Positions 25,168-33,964 of a stretch of DNA of 64,000 nt are shown here, piece by piece. Numbering within the stretch: the stretch's first letter is position 1; each line of letters opens with the position of its first letter. Both the position numbers and the translations under genes were made by a program. A model generated the notes under the pieces. The model was not told the origin of the DNA. It made no database searches and worked only from the letters and a program-made list of their open reading frames with translations. Source of the stretch: Allostreptomyces psammosilenae (GTDB taxonomy: Bacteria > Actinomycetota > Actinomycetes > Streptomycetales > Streptomycetaceae); NCBI RefSeq assembly GCF_013407765.1, contig NZ_JACBZD010000002.1, forward strand, positions 134,001 through 198,000. Reading direction: 5' to 3'.

Positions 25168-25743
25168 TCAGACGTTCACGCCGAAGTCGGAGGCGATGCC
25201 GGCGAGGCCGGAGGCGTAGCCCTGGCCGACGGCGCGGAACTTCCACTCGGCGCCGTTGCGGTAGAGCTCGCCGAAGATCATGGCGGTCTCGGTGGCGGCG
25301 TCCTCGGAGAGGTCGTAGCGGGCCAGCTCGACGCCGTCGGCCTGGTTGATCACGCGGATGAACGCGTTGCGCACCTGGCCGAAGTTCTGGCCGCGGTTCT
25401 CGGCGTCGTAGACCGACACCGGGAAGACGATCTTGTCGGCGTCGGCGGGCAGGGCGGCCAGGTTGACCTGGATCTGCTCGTCGTCGCCCTGGCCCTGGCC
25501 GGTGAGGTTGTCGCCGCTGTGCTGGACGGTGCCGTCCGGGGTGGACTTGTTGTTGAAGAACACGAAGTGCTGGTCGGAGAGCACCCGGCCCGCGGCGCTG
25601 ACCACGATCGCGCTGGCGTCCAGGTCGAAGTCGGTGCCGGTGGTGGTGCGGACGTCCCAGCCCAGACCCACGGTGACCGCGGTGAGACCCGGCGCCTCCT
25701 TCGTCAGCGAGACGTTTCCGCCCTTGGAGAGGCTCACTGCCAT
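25168..25743 (-). CDS. terD: TerD-family calcium-binding stress protein
   Basis: This 191-residue protein is a full-length Ter[52 protein letters not shown] and [14 protein letters not shown]. The Asp-rich loops bind calcium. TerD proteins are widespread in Streptomyces, where they affect differentiation and calcium response as well as tellurite tolerance. The gene is monocistronic, with a terminator behind it. Confidence 0.95.
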   Translation of the reverse strand: MAVSLSKGGNVSLTKEAPGLTAVTVGLGWDVRTTTGTDFDLDASAIVVSAAGRVLSDQHFVFFNNKSTPDGTVQHSGDNLTGQGQGDDEQIQVNLAALPADADKIVFPVSVYDAENRGQNFGQVRNAFIRVINQADGVELARYDLSEDAATETAMIFGELYRNGAEWKFRAVGQGYASGLAGIASDFGVNV

Positions 25744-25846
25744 CTGCGATCAGATCCCTTCGATACCGCTTGAGGTGTGGTCACGCTATCGGCACGAGGT
25801 AGAACGCACGAGGGGCGGGGCCTGGTTCCTCCCGGACAATGAGCGC

Positions 25847-26383
25847 ATGGACGCAAGGGACGGCACGGACGGCCGGAAGGGTACGCGCGGCGGGGACGGC
25901 GCGCACGGCGGGGACATTGCGCAGGGCGGGGACGGGGCGCGGCAGGCCGGGCGCGGCGGCGGCGTCCGGGTGCGCGGAACGGTCGTGGTGCCGGAGAGCG
26001 AGTTGCAGTGGCGGTTCTCGCGTTCCTCCGGCCCCGGCGGGCAGCACGTGAACACCACCGACTCCCAGGTGGAGCTGCGCTTCGACCTGGCGGCCTCCAC
26101 CGCGCTGCCGCCGGCGATGAAGGAGCGCGCGCAGCGACGGCTGGCCGATCGCCTGGTGGGCGGCGCGGTGCTGGTGGTGCGGGCCTCCAGCCACCGCTCG
26201 CAGTGGCGCAACCGGCAGGACGCGCTGGCCCGGCTGGCCGATCTGCTGAACGAGGCGACGGCCCCTCCGCCGCGTGCCCGCCGGTCCACCCGCCCCAGCA
26301 AGGCGTCGGTGGAGCGCCGGCTGGCCGCCAAGAAGCTGCGGGGGCGCACCAAGGAGGGCCGCGGCCGCTGGTCGGACGGCTGA
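25847..26383 (+). CDS. arfB: ArfB/YaeJ-like peptidyl-tRNA hydrolase for ribosome rescue
   Basis: The 178-residue protein has a Gly/Asp-rich N-terminal 40 residues, then the RF-1 catalytic domain with RSSGPGGQHVNTTDSQVELRFDL, including the GGQ that triggers peptidyl-tRNA hydrolysis. It ends in a long basic tail (RPSKASVERRLAAKKLRGRTKEGRGRW) of the kind that enters the empty mRNA channel of stalled ribosomes. It lacks codon-recognition domains, so it is a rescue factor and not RF1/RF2. The Gly-rich start region may be mis-called; later in-frame starts are possible. Confidence 0.9.
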   Translation: MDARDGTDGRKGTRGGDGAHGGDIAQGGDGARQAGRGGGVRVRGTVVVPESELQWRFSRSSGPGGQHVNTTDSQVELRFDLAASTALPPAMKERAQRRLADRLVGGAVLVVRASSHRSQWRNRQDALARLADLLNEATAPPPRARRSTRPSKASVERRLAAKKLRGRTKEGRGRWSDG

Positions 26384-26405
26384 CCGCCGCCTCCGTGACG
26401 GCAAA

Positions 26406-26465
26406 CGGCGCGGCCCGGCCGGTCGGGCCCCGTCGGCGGCCCGGCCGGTCGGGCCCCGTCGGCAG
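26406..26465. repeat. 26-bp direct repeat, two copies
   Basis: Two neighbouring copies of a GC-rich unit built on CGGCCGGTCGGGCCCCGTCG lie between the convergent arfB and flavin-reductase genes. They may form structured RNA. The unit is short and of low complexity. Confidence 0.5.
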
Positions 26466-26509
26466 CCCGGCAGCCCGGCAGGCCGGCGGCCCGGCAACCC
26501 GGGCGGCCG

Positions 26510-27022
26510 TCAGGAGCCCAGGCGCCGGTAGCGGCCCCGGAAGTAGGTGAGCGGGGCGCCCTCGGGGCTGTGGGTGCGCACGGAGAGCACCCGCCCGATC
26601 ACCAGGACGTGGTCCCCGGCCGGGACGCGCTGCTCGGTGCGGCACTCCACGGCGGCCAGCGAGCCGCTCACCACCGGCGCCCCGGAGTGCGCGCCCCGGT
26701 AGTAGGAGATGTCCTCGAAGAGCAGCCGATCGCTGATCCGCCCCCGCATGGCGAAGCGCCCCGCGATGTGGCGCTGGCTCTCGGACAGGATCGAGGCCGC
26801 CCAGCACGGCTGCCGCGACAGCACCTCCTCCATCCGGGACTCCGCGCGCAGGCTGACCAGCACCAGCAGCGGGTCCAGTGACACGGACATGAACGCGGTG
26901 GCGGTCATCCCGACGTCCTCGCCGGCCGGGCCGTCCTCGGGGTCGTGGGCGGTGATCAGGGTGACCCCCGCCGCCAGTCGCGACATCGCCGCCTTGAAGT
27001 CGTCCGCCGTGGCCTCGGGCAC
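26510..27022 (-). CDS. Flavin reductase-like FMN-binding protein
   Basis: Start GTG 27022 gives 170 residues beginning VPEATADDFKAAMSRLAAGVTLITAHD, the usual opening for the family; a GTG at 27046 is the alternative but its ribosome site is too close. The split-barrel FMN-binding domain shows GMTATAFMSVSLDPLLVLVSLR and GRFAMRGRISDRLLFEDISYY. It likely reduces FMN/FAD with NAD(P)H, supplying reduced flavin to a monooxygenase. It is divergent from cdgB. Confidence 0.88.
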   Translation of the reverse strand: MPEATADDFKAAMSRLAAGVTLITAHDPEDGPAGEDVGMTATAFMSVSLDPLLVLVSLRAESRMEEVLSRQPCWAASILSESQRHIAGRFAMRGRISDRLLFEDISYYRGAHSGAPVVSGSLAAVECRTEQRVPAGDHVLVIGRVLSVRTHSPEGAPLTYFRGRYRRLGS

Positions 27023-27497
27023 CGTTTCCAAACCTCGTTCCGTCACCCCTCCAGGATGGTGGACCGCCTGGCGTGACGGGAACACCGGGGCGGGCGGCGC
27101 ACACCCCGGCGCTCCGTCGCACCCGCGTCGGACGAGGGGTTGCCGAGCTGTTACCCGGCGCATCCCGACCATGTCGGGCGGACCGGGCGCATCAGTCGCA
27201 TTGGGTGGTGCATCCTGTACGCACCGGTGTCACTCGGAAGAGTGGCAACCGGTGCCCAGGACGGCAGACGTCCATAACGAGTGAGACCGAACCGGGGACC
27301 GCGACCGCCACGACGGACCAGGATCGGACCAGCACCACCAGCTCCACCAGAACGAGGCGGAAGAAACACGACACGACCGGAAGCGACGACGGAAGCGACG
27401 ACGCATGGACGCGCCGGAGCACGGCGGGACGGGAGTACTGCGGACCACCAGATGCCCAGGACCTGGTAAGACCCCTGCTAGGCACTCGGGGAGTCGG
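27023..27497. other. Divergent promoter region of flavin reductase and cdgB
   Basis: The 475 bases include a run of GAAGCGACGACG repeats near 27380-27405. No clear gene is seen. A BldD site would be expected if regulation follows the S. coelicolor pattern, but I could not find a convincing match. Confidence 0.4.
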
Positions 27498-29288
27498 ATG
27501 GAAGCCGATTCGGAGACCTTTGTTCGGCTGGAGACGATGCGGCGGCTGCACCGCGTGGTGGCCGAGCTGAACGCTGCCCGGAGCCTTCCGGACACCCTGC
27601 ACGCGGTGGCTGACGGCGTGGTCGCCAGCCTGTCCTTCGGCGTCGCGGTGGTGAACCTGGTCCGGGCCGACGGAGACCTCACGGTCTGCGCCGTCTCCGG
27701 CGACGAGCAGGCGCGCCGCGCGCTGCTCGGCCGCGTGGGACGGCGGGACCAGTGGGAGCGGCTGCTCACCCGCGGCCAGGAGTGGGGCACGCTGCGCTTC
27801 GTGCCGCACGACGAGGCCGTGCTGTCCGCCGGGGCGCTGCCCGGCTGGGCCGACGCGGCCGGATGCCCCACCGGGCCGGTGGAGCCCGCCGTGGGGCTCC
27901 CGCGGCCGGTGGCGCCCGCCGGCCGCGCCGCCGCGCCCGCGGAGCCGGTCGGGCCCGTCGACCCCGGTGGGGCGGCGGGGCGGTGGGCCGAGCCGGGCGC
28001 GGCCACGGAGTGGATACCCGGGCCGGAGCCCGGGGAGGAGGCGGTCGGCGCGCCGGCCGGTTGGTGTCCCGGGGACGTCCTGCTCGCCCCGATGCACACC
28101 TCCGGCGGCGAGTTGCAGGGCGTGCTCTCCGTGGACCTGCCGGCGGGGGCGGAACGGCCCGCGCTGTGGCAGCGGGAAGGGCTGGAGATGTTCGCCGCGC
28201 AGGCGTCCATCGCCATCAGCAACGCGCGGCTGCGCGCCGACATGCAGCGGGCCATGACCCGCCTGGAACGCGAGCAGCAGGCGCTGCGGGCGAGCGAGGA
28301 GAGCTTCCGCGCCGCCTTCGAGTACGCGCCCAGCGGCATGGCCATGGCCGAGCTGCACTCCCGGCACGAGGGCAAGCTGCTGCGGGTGAACGCCGCGCTG
28401 TGCCGGATGCTCGGGCTGACCCCGACCGGGCTGCGGGAGATCTCCCTGCACCACCTGGTGCACCCGGACGACATGGCGGTGCTGGAGGCCGACACCGTCG
28501 TCGGCCGGGAGATGGAGGTCCGGCTGGCCTGCCGGGACGGCGACTGGCGGTGGGTGTGCCTGCGCACCTCGGTGGTCAAGGACGCCACCGACACGCCGCG
28601 CTACCTGCTCACGCACGTGGAGGACATCGAGGAGCGCAAGCGCCACGAGCTGATGCTGGCGCACCGGGCCAGCCACGACGCGCTGACCGGGCTGCCCAAC
28701 AGCGCCGAGCTGCGCGCCCGGCTGGCCCGCAGGCTGTGCAGCCTGGACTACGGCATGGCCGTGCAGGCCGGGTACGCCCGGGAGCGCCGGGACGACGGGG
28801 CCGGCGGCGCGGAGGAGGGGGAGCCCGGGCAGCACCAGCACGTCTGCGAACCCGGGCCGGCCGACCGCCGCGGGGCGGACGGCGAGCCGTCGCGCGGGCT
28901 CGCGGTGCTCTTCTGCGACCTCGACGGCTTCAAGTCGATCAACGACCGGTTCGGTCACCACACCGGGGACGCGGTGCTGGTGGAGGTGGCCCGCCGGCTG
29001 ACCGGCGCGGTCCGCGAGGGGGACACGGTGGCCCGGCTGGGCGGTGACGAGTTCGTGGTGCTGGCCGACGGCATCGGCCGGGAGGAGGTGCGTGACCTCG
29101 CGGCCCGGCTGCGCACCGTGCTGGCGCACCCGATCCGGGTGGACGGGCGCGCGGTGCGGGTCGGGGCCAGCTTCGGCGTGGGCTGGGCGGGCTGCGGGAT
29201 GACCGCGGACGACGTGCTGCGCGCCGCCGACCAGCGGATGTACAGCGACAAGCGCACCCGGTCGCGGTCGCAGCGCCGGGCCGTCTGA
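27498..29288 (+). CDS. cdgB: Diguanylate cyclase CdgB (GAF-PAS-GGDEF)
   Basis: ATG 27498 (GGGGAG before it) starts a 596-residue protein with residues MEADSETFVRLETMRRLHRVVAELN. A GAF domain occupies about 15-250, interrupted by a 60-residue Pro/Gly/Ala insertion. A PAS/PAC module follows (SFRAAFEYAPSGMAMAELH to LLTHVEDIEERKRHE), then a GGDEF domain. The active site RLGGDEFVVL is intact, and REGD five residues before it is a full RxxD product-inhibition site. It should make cyclic di-GMP, which acts through BldD to hold back development. A charged 45-residue insertion sits before the first GGDEF strand (AVLFCDLDGFKSIN). Confidence 0.93.
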   Translation: MEADSETFVRLETMRRLHRVVAELNAARSLPDTLHAVADGVVASLSFGVAVVNLVRADGDLTVCAVSGDEQARRALLGRVGRRDQWERLLTRGQEWGTLRFVPHDEAVLSAGALPGWADAAGCPTGPVEPAVGLPRPVAPAGRAAAPAEPVGPVDPGGAAGRWAEPGAATEWIPGPEPGEEAVGAPAGWCPGDVLLAPMHTSGGELQGVLSVDLPAGAERPALWQREGLEMFAAQASIAISNARLRADMQRAMTRLEREQQALRASEESFRAAFEYAPSGMAMAELHSRHEGKLLRVNAALCRMLGLTPTGLREISLHHLVHPDDMAVLEADTVVGREMEVRLACRDGDWRWVCLRTSVVKDATDTPRYLLTHVEDIEERKRHELMLAHRASHDALTGLPNSAELRARLARRLCSLDYGMAVQAGYARERRDDGAGGAEEGEPGQHQHVCEPGPADRRGADGEPSRGLAVLFCDLDGFKSINDRFGHHTGDAVLVEVARRLTGAVREGDTVARLGGDEFVVLADGIGREEVRDLAARLRTVLAHPIRVDGRAVRVGASFGVGWAGCGMTADDVLRAADQRMYSDKRTRSRSQRRAV

Positions 29289-29773
29289 GCCGTCGGGGCG
29301 GCCGGGAGTCGTGGGCAGGGCGGTGGCGCCGCGGGGACGCCGCCGGGAGCGGAACGCCCCATGCCCGGTGGACGCCGCGCGGAGCGCGGTGGGCGCTGGA
29401 GACCCGGAGACGGGGAGAACGGGGAGGGGAAGAGGAAGGAAAGAGGAGGGGAACGGGGGAGGGGGATCGGCCGGGCGCGCAGTGGTGGGACGGCGGGTCG
29501 GCGGGGCCGGTGGACCGGCGGCCGTGACCCGGCCCGCACCGTCAGGACGCCGGGAGCCGACCCGGCGGTTGCGTCCGGCGGGGACCGCGGCGGCGGGAAC
29601 GGAACGCGGCACGGGGCGGGGTAGGCTGCGCTCTCGGCGACCGTGTCGTCGGGCGCTCGAACACCAACCGCGCACGTGCCCTCACCAGCGAGGCTGGCCA
29701 TCGGGTGGGCGCATGGGTGACCATCGGCGCGGCACGGACGCGAGAATCTCACGAGTGGGGAGTTGACGACCGG
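29289..29773. other. Intergenic region, no recognised feature
   Basis: The 485 bases between cdgB and the next gene are purine-rich around 29400-29470 (repeated GGGGA/GGAAG tracts). A structured leader could exist near 29620-29760, but no known riboswitch core was recognised. No gene is supported. Confidence 0.4.
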
Positions 29774-30754
29774 ATGACGGCCGGTAGCAACGGCACGCCT
29801 GAGGGCGACGACCCGTTCGCCTACCTCTACCGCCCGGAGGGCGGTGCGGAAGGGCCGAACGCCGGCGCCCAGCACGGTGGTGGTCAGCAGGGGGCCGGCG
29901 GCGCGGCGCAGGGCAACGTGCCGCGTACCTCGTACCACCAGGCGACCAGGGTCGGCGCGAACGACCACCGCCGGCAGGCGGCCGCGCAGCGCACGGCCGG
30001 GGGCTACCCGCAGCAGCCGGAGGCCGGCCACCGCGCGCCGGCGCAGCCGCAGCAGCCCGCTCCGGCCGGTGGGCGCCGCGCGGCCCGTCAGGAGCCCCCG
30101 CGGCGCAGCCAGGGGCCGCTGATCGCGGCCATCGCCGTGGTGGCGGCGGTGGCGATCGGCATCACCGCCGCCCTGGTGGCCAACAACGCCGACGACGGCG
30201 GCGACGATCCGCAGACGCAGGGCAGCACCAGCCCGAGCGCCCAGCCCGGGAACGACGGGACGGGCACGGATCCGTCCGAGAGCGCCTCCCCGTCCGCCTC
30301 GCCGTCCTCCTCCGAGGAGGCCGGGGAGCTGCCGTCCGCCGACTCCTCCGACTTCCAGCTGATCGGCGGCGCCGCCCTGACCACCCAGCTGCCGGGCGCC
30401 GAGAGCGCCAACGGGGCGTACGTGGCGGGCCTGGACCAGCCGAACGCGGCGGTGCTGTGGACGGTGGAGGTGCCCGAGGCCGGCACCTACCGGCTGTACG
30501 TCCAGTACTCCAACTCCACGGAGGAGAAGTCGGAGGAGGACCAGGCGTCGGCCACCTACGTGGTCAACGGTGAGGAATCGTCCCACCACATGAACATGCG
30601 CAACTTCAACGCCGCGGTCGGCGACTGGTCGGCCTCCGAGAGCACCTACGCGATAGTCGAACTGGAGGAGGGCGAGAACACCATCCAGCTCGGCTGCGGG
30701 GCGGCGGACAAGTGCCACTACGTCCTCGACCGGATGTGGCTGGCGCGGGAGTAA
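29774..30754 (+). CDS. Membrane-anchored protein with carbohydrate-binding-like domain
   Basis: The 326-residue protein has a Gln/Gly/Pro-rich cytoplasmic N-terminus (1-115), one transmembrane helix (PLIAAIAVVAAVAIGITAALV), a Ser/Pro-rich linker, and a C-terminal beta-sandwich like CBM6/35 (AVLWTVEVPEAGTYRLYVQYSN ... ENTIQLGCGAADKCHYVLDRMWL). The external domain should bind sugar or cell-wall polymer. Downstream, the convergent nagKA operon handles GlcNAc-6-P, and a shared terminator lies between them. Start 29774 is the first good ATG; an in-frame GTG slightly upstream is possible. Confidence 0.8.
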   Translation: MTAGSNGTPEGDDPFAYLYRPEGGAEGPNAGAQHGGGQQGAGGAAQGNVPRTSYHQATRVGANDHRRQAAAQRTAGGYPQQPEAGHRAPAQPQQPAPAGGRRAARQEPPRRSQGPLIAAIAVVAAVAIGITAALVANNADDGGDDPQTQGSTSPSAQPGNDGTGTDPSESASPSASPSSSEEAGELPSADSSDFQLIGGAALTTQLPGAESANGAYVAGLDQPNAAVLWTVEVPEAGTYRLYVQYSNSTEEKSEEDQASATYVVNGEESSHHMNMRNFNAAVGDWSASESTYAIVELEEGENTIQLGCGAADKCHYVLDRMWLARE

Positions 30755-30766
30755 CGCTGGAGAAGG

Positions 30767-30816
30767 AAAGGCCCACGGCGGGCGCGGAGGGTTCTCCGCG
30801 CCCGCCGTGGGCCTTT
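30767..30816. terminator. Strong bidirectional terminator
   Basis: A perfect 23-bp stem (30767-30789 with 30794-30816) with a four-base loop begins with AAAG and ends with CTTT, serving the upstream gene and the convergent nagA. Confidence 0.9.
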
Positions 30817-30876
30817 GCGGTGCTTCCCGGTTCCTTTGCGCCGGTACCGCGCCGGTTCCGCGGCGGCTGCTCCGGC

Positions 30877-32094
30877 TCAGGTGCCCGGCAGGCGGTCGGC
30901 GCCGTGCACCCAGGCGCCGCGGCGCATCACGGCGACGACGCGCAGTTCGGCGTCGAGCACCACCAGGTCGGCGTCCTTTCCGGCTTCCAGGGAGCCGACG
31001 CGCTCGCCGAGGCCCATCAGGCGGGCGGGGTTGCCGCTGAGCGCGCGCACGGCCTGCTCGATGGGGATCCGGTCGACCAGCACGGCCCGGCGCAGCGCCT
31101 CGTCGAGGGTGAGGGTGCTGCCGGCGATGGCGCCGCCCTCGACCAGGCGGGCCACTCCCTCGGTGACGTCGACCTCCAGCGGGCCGAGGTGGTAGCGGCC
31201 GTCGCCCATGCCGGCGGCGCCCATGGCGTCGGTGACGAGGGCGACGCGCGCGGCGCCGGCGGCGCGGAAGGCGAGCTCCATGACCGCCGGGTGGAGGTGG
31301 ACGCCGTCGTTGATCAGCTCGACGGTGACCCGTTCGTCCTCCAGCAGGGCGGCGACCGGGCCGGGGGCGCGGTGGCCGAGGCCGGGCATGGCGTTGAACA
31401 GGTGGGTGGCGACGGTGGCGCCGGCGTCCACGGCCCGGCGCGTGGTGGCGTAGTCGGCGTCGGTGTGGCCGACGGCGGCGATGACGCCGTGTTCGGCGAG
31501 GAGGCGGACGGAGTCCAGGCCGCCGTCGAGTTCGGGGGCGAGGGTCACCATCAGGGTGGTGCCGCGGGCGGCGTCGAGGAGCTTGCGGACCTCGGCCGGG
31601 TCGGGGGCGCGCAGCAGGGTGGGGTCGTGGGCGCCGCAGCGGCCGGGGTTGATGAACGGCCCTTCGAAGTGCAGGCCGGCGATCTCGCCGTCGTGGACGA
31701 GTTCGGCCAAGGCGGCGGCGGAGCGGGCGAGGTCGTCGAGGTCGCCGGTGACCAGGCTGGCCATGGTGGTGGTGGTGCCGTGGGCGAGGTGGGTGCGCGC
31801 GGCGCGCAGCGCCTCTTCCGGGTCGCCGGAGGTGTAGGAGGCGCCGCCGCCGCCGTGGACGTGCATGTCGACGAAGCCGGGGACGATCCAGTGGCCGGTC
31901 AGGTCGAGCTCGGCCGTTCCGGGGGCGGGGGCCGGGGCCGTGGTCGCGGTCGCGGCCGTTCCGTCGGTCCTGTCGGCCGGGGCAGCGGGGGCTTCGGCGA
32001 TCCGGCCGTCCCGGACGAGCAGCCGGCCGCCGCGGGCCACGCCGCCGGGCAGGACGACGTCCGCCCCGGTGAGCGCTTGGGTTCGGGTGGTCAC
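30877..32094 (-). CDS. nagA: N-acetylglucosamine-6-phosphate deacetylase
   Basis: GTG 32094 is chosen: GGAGG is seven bases upstream, and the start overlaps the nagK stop (GTGA). The 405-residue amidohydrolase has HWIVPGFVDMHVHGGGG (metal-binding HxH), LHFEGPFINPGRCGAH with the active-site Glu, HLFNAMPGLGHR, and the catalytic Asp in ALVTDAMGAAG. It converts GlcNAc-6-P to GlcN-6-P and acetate, feeding glycolysis and wall synthesis. In Streptomyces the GlcN-6-P product inactivates DasR. Confidence 0.95.
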   Translation of the reverse strand: MTTRTQALTGADVVLPGGVARGGRLLVRDGRIAEAPAAPADRTDGTAATATTAPAPAPGTAELDLTGHWIVPGFVDMHVHGGGGASYTSGDPEEALRAARTHLAHGTTTTMASLVTGDLDDLARSAAALAELVHDGEIAGLHFEGPFINPGRCGAHDPTLLRAPDPAEVRKLLDAARGTTLMVTLAPELDGGLDSVRLLAEHGVIAAVGHTDADYATTRRAVDAGATVATHLFNAMPGLGHRAPGPVAALLEDERVTVELINDGVHLHPAVMELAFRAAGAARVALVTDAMGAAGMGDGRYHLGPLEVDVTEGVARLVEGGAIAGSTLTLDEALRRAVLVDRIPIEQAVRALSGNPARLMGLGERVGSLEAGKDADLVVLDAELRVVAVMRRGAWVHGADRLPGT

Positions 32095-33056
32095 GCGGTT
32101 ACCTCCTGCGAGATCAGGTCCCAGGCGAGCAGGCCCGCGCCCAGGCAAGCGGCTGTGTCCCCGAGCGTCGCCGGGACCAGCCGCGGCGGCACCTGGAAGG
32201 TGAGGCGGTCCCGCACGGCGCGCCGCAGCGGGTCGAACAGGGTGTCGCCGGCCTCGGCGAGGCCGCCGCCGACGATCACCGTGCCGGGGTCGAGCAGGCT
32301 CAGGCAGACCAGCAGGCCGTCGGCCAGCGCGTCGACGGCCTCCTGCCAGACGGCGCCGGCGACCGGGTCGCCGGCGGCCACGGCGCGGGCGCAGTCGGCG
32401 GCGCCGGCGGTGGTCCGTCCGCCGGCGTCGGCTCCGCCGCGGGCCTCGGCCCAGGCGCGGCCGACGGCGGCGGCGGAGGCGTAGGTCTCCAGGCAGCCGC
32501 GGGCGCCGCAGCCGCAGGGCCGTCCGCCGGGGCGGACCACGACGTGGCCGATCTCGCCGCCGTAGCCGTGCGCGCCGGCCTCGATCCGACCGTCCAGGCC
32601 GATGGCCCCGGCGATGCCGGTGCCCAGGGCGACGAAGACGAAACGGCCGGCGCCGCGGCCGGCGCCCAGGCGTCCCTCGGCCAGTCCGCCGGAGCGCACG
32701 TCGTGGCCGAGCGCGACGGGGACGGGGTGCTGGCCGTCGGCGGCGAGCCGGCGGGTGAGCAGCTCGCGCAGCGGCACGTCGCGCCAGCCGATGTTGGCGG
32801 CGAAGACGACGGTGCCGGTGGCCTCGTCGATGGTGCCGGGGACGGCCAGGCCGACCGCCCGGGGGCCCTCGCCGAGCCGGCGGACGCCCTCGTCGCGCAG
32901 GGCGAGCACGAACTCGCAGATCGCCTCGGTCACGGCCTCGGGGCCGCGCTCGCGGTGGGTGGGGCGGCGTTCCTCGTAGTGGACGCGGCCGTCCGGCCCG
33001 ACCAGGGCAGCCTTCATCCCGGTGCCCCCCACATCGAGGGCGATCACGTGGTTCAC
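32091..33056 (-). CDS. nagK: ROK-family N-acetylglucosamine kinase
   Basis: GTG 33056 gives 321 residues starting VNHVIALDVGGTGMKAAL, with the ATP-binding DxGGTxxK loop right at the N-terminus; the longer upstream frame is Arg/Pro-rich and spurious. The ROK signature follows, with HGYGGEIGHVVVRPGGRPCGCGARGCLETYAS, where His and the three Cys hold the structural zinc. It should phosphorylate intracellular GlcNAc for NagA, with which it overlaps. A DasR-like site lies about 29-44 bases upstream of the start. No strong Shine-Dalgarno is visible, so the message may be leaderless or weakly initiated. Confidence 0.92.
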   Translation of the reverse strand: MNHVIALDVGGTGMKAALVGPDGRVHYEERRPTHRERGPEAVTEAICEFVLALRDEGVRRLGEGPRAVGLAVPGTIDEATGTVVFAANIGWRDVPLRELLTRRLAADGQHPVPVALGHDVRSGGLAEGRLGAGRGAGRFVFVALGTGIAGAIGLDGRIEAGAHGYGGEIGHVVVRPGGRPCGCGARGCLETYASAAAVGRAWAEARGGADAGGRTTAGAADCARAVAAGDPVAGAVWQEAVDALADGLLVCLSLLDPGTVIVGGGLAEAGDTLFDPLRRAVRDRLTFQVPPRLVPATLGDTAACLGAGLLAWDLISQEVTA

Positions 33057-33084
33057 GGGGGACAGTCTGTCCCGAAGCACCGGG

Positions 33085-33100
33085 AAAGGTCTAGTCCAAT
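33085..33100 (-). promoter_or_regulatory. DasR-responsive element (dre) before nagKA
   Basis: On the minus strand, ATTGGACTAGACCTTT matches the palindromic dre consensus ACTGGTCTAGACCACT closely (12 of 16 counted on the plus strand), with the central CTAG core intact. Its position just upstream of nagK fits repression by DasR, relieved by GlcN-6-P. Confidence 0.8.
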
Positions 33101-33346
33101 GCCGTCCGCGCCGGGGCGGCGCCCGCGCGCCGGTGGTGTCCGCCGCCGGTGGCGCCCGGCCCGCCCGCGCCCCGTCCCCCGTGCCCGGTCGGCCCGCGCC
33201 CCCGCGCGCCCGGGGCGGACCGCGGCCGTGCACGACCCCCGTGGCACCGCGCCCCCGCCGCCGCCCTCCCGGCACCACCGCCGCGCCCGCACCCGCGGGG
33301 CCGACTGTCCGAGGGGGCGGCGACAATGGAGGCGAGGAGGAAGCGC

Positions 33347-33751
33347 ATGGGCGAGGACGTGGCGGTGCCCGGTGGTGCCGCGCCCGGCGGCTCGGTGCCC
33401 GGGGATCCGGTGTCCGGTGGCTCGCTGCCCGCTGGGGCCGCGCCGGAGGAGGCCGAGCCGACCAAGCCGGAGGACGCCTACTCCTGGCCGGGCGACGGGC
33501 CCGGAGCGGGCCGGCCGGGCGGTGACGGCCTCGGCGCCGTGGAGCGCGCCGTGCTGGAGTTCGAGCGGGGCTGGTGGCGCCGGCCCGGCGCCAAGGACCA
33601 GGCGATCCGGGAGCGGCTGGAGCTCTCCCCCACCCGCTACTACCAACTGCTCAACGGCCTGCTGGACCGCCCCGAGGCGCTGCGCGAGTACCCGGTGGTG
33701 GTCGGCCGGCTGCGCCGGCTGCGCGAGGAACGGCGCCGCCGCCGGGGGTGA
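33347..33751 (+). CDS. DUF3263 protein
   Basis: ATG 33347 sits six bases after GAGGAGG. The 134-residue protein has a low-complexity Gly/Pro/Glu start and a conserved helical C-terminus: ERAVLEFERGWWRRPGAKDQAIRERLELSPTRYYQLLNGLLDRPEALREYP. That is the DUF3263 family, a small actinobacterial HTH-like domain, plausibly DNA-binding but uncharacterised. It is divergent from nagKA and not co-transcribed with the following lipoprotein gene. Confidence 0.88.
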   Translation: MGEDVAVPGGAAPGGSVPGDPVSGGSLPAGAAPEEAEPTKPEDAYSWPGDGPGAGRPGGDGLGAVERAVLEFERGWWRRPGAKDQAIRERLELSPTRYYQLLNGLLDRPEALREYPVVVGRLRRLREERRRRRG

Positions 33752-33964
33752 GCGCGGCCCGCGCCGACCACCCGTTCGTCGATCAGCGGTCGAATGAATG
33801 TGTTTCAGGTTCGCGGGGGGTGTGTCGCATACCCGCAATCGTGTGTAAACATTCGGAGCGCCCCTTTCCTTCACCCGGGAGCGCGATGGAAAAGCCCTCC
33901 GGCGTGCGCGTCCCGGAACGGCGGCCTCACGCTGCGTGCCTCGTACCTAAGGTGGACTTCGGAA

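Noticed and set aside
29311-29766. Plus-strand 151-codon gene after cdgB
   Set aside because: Low-complexity Gly/Arg composition, poor start context and no recognisable domain.
32095-33326. Long N-terminal extension of the ROK kinase to 33326
   Set aside because: The extra 90 residues are Arg/Pro/Gly-rich and cover the DasR site; the ATP loop should be at the N-terminus.
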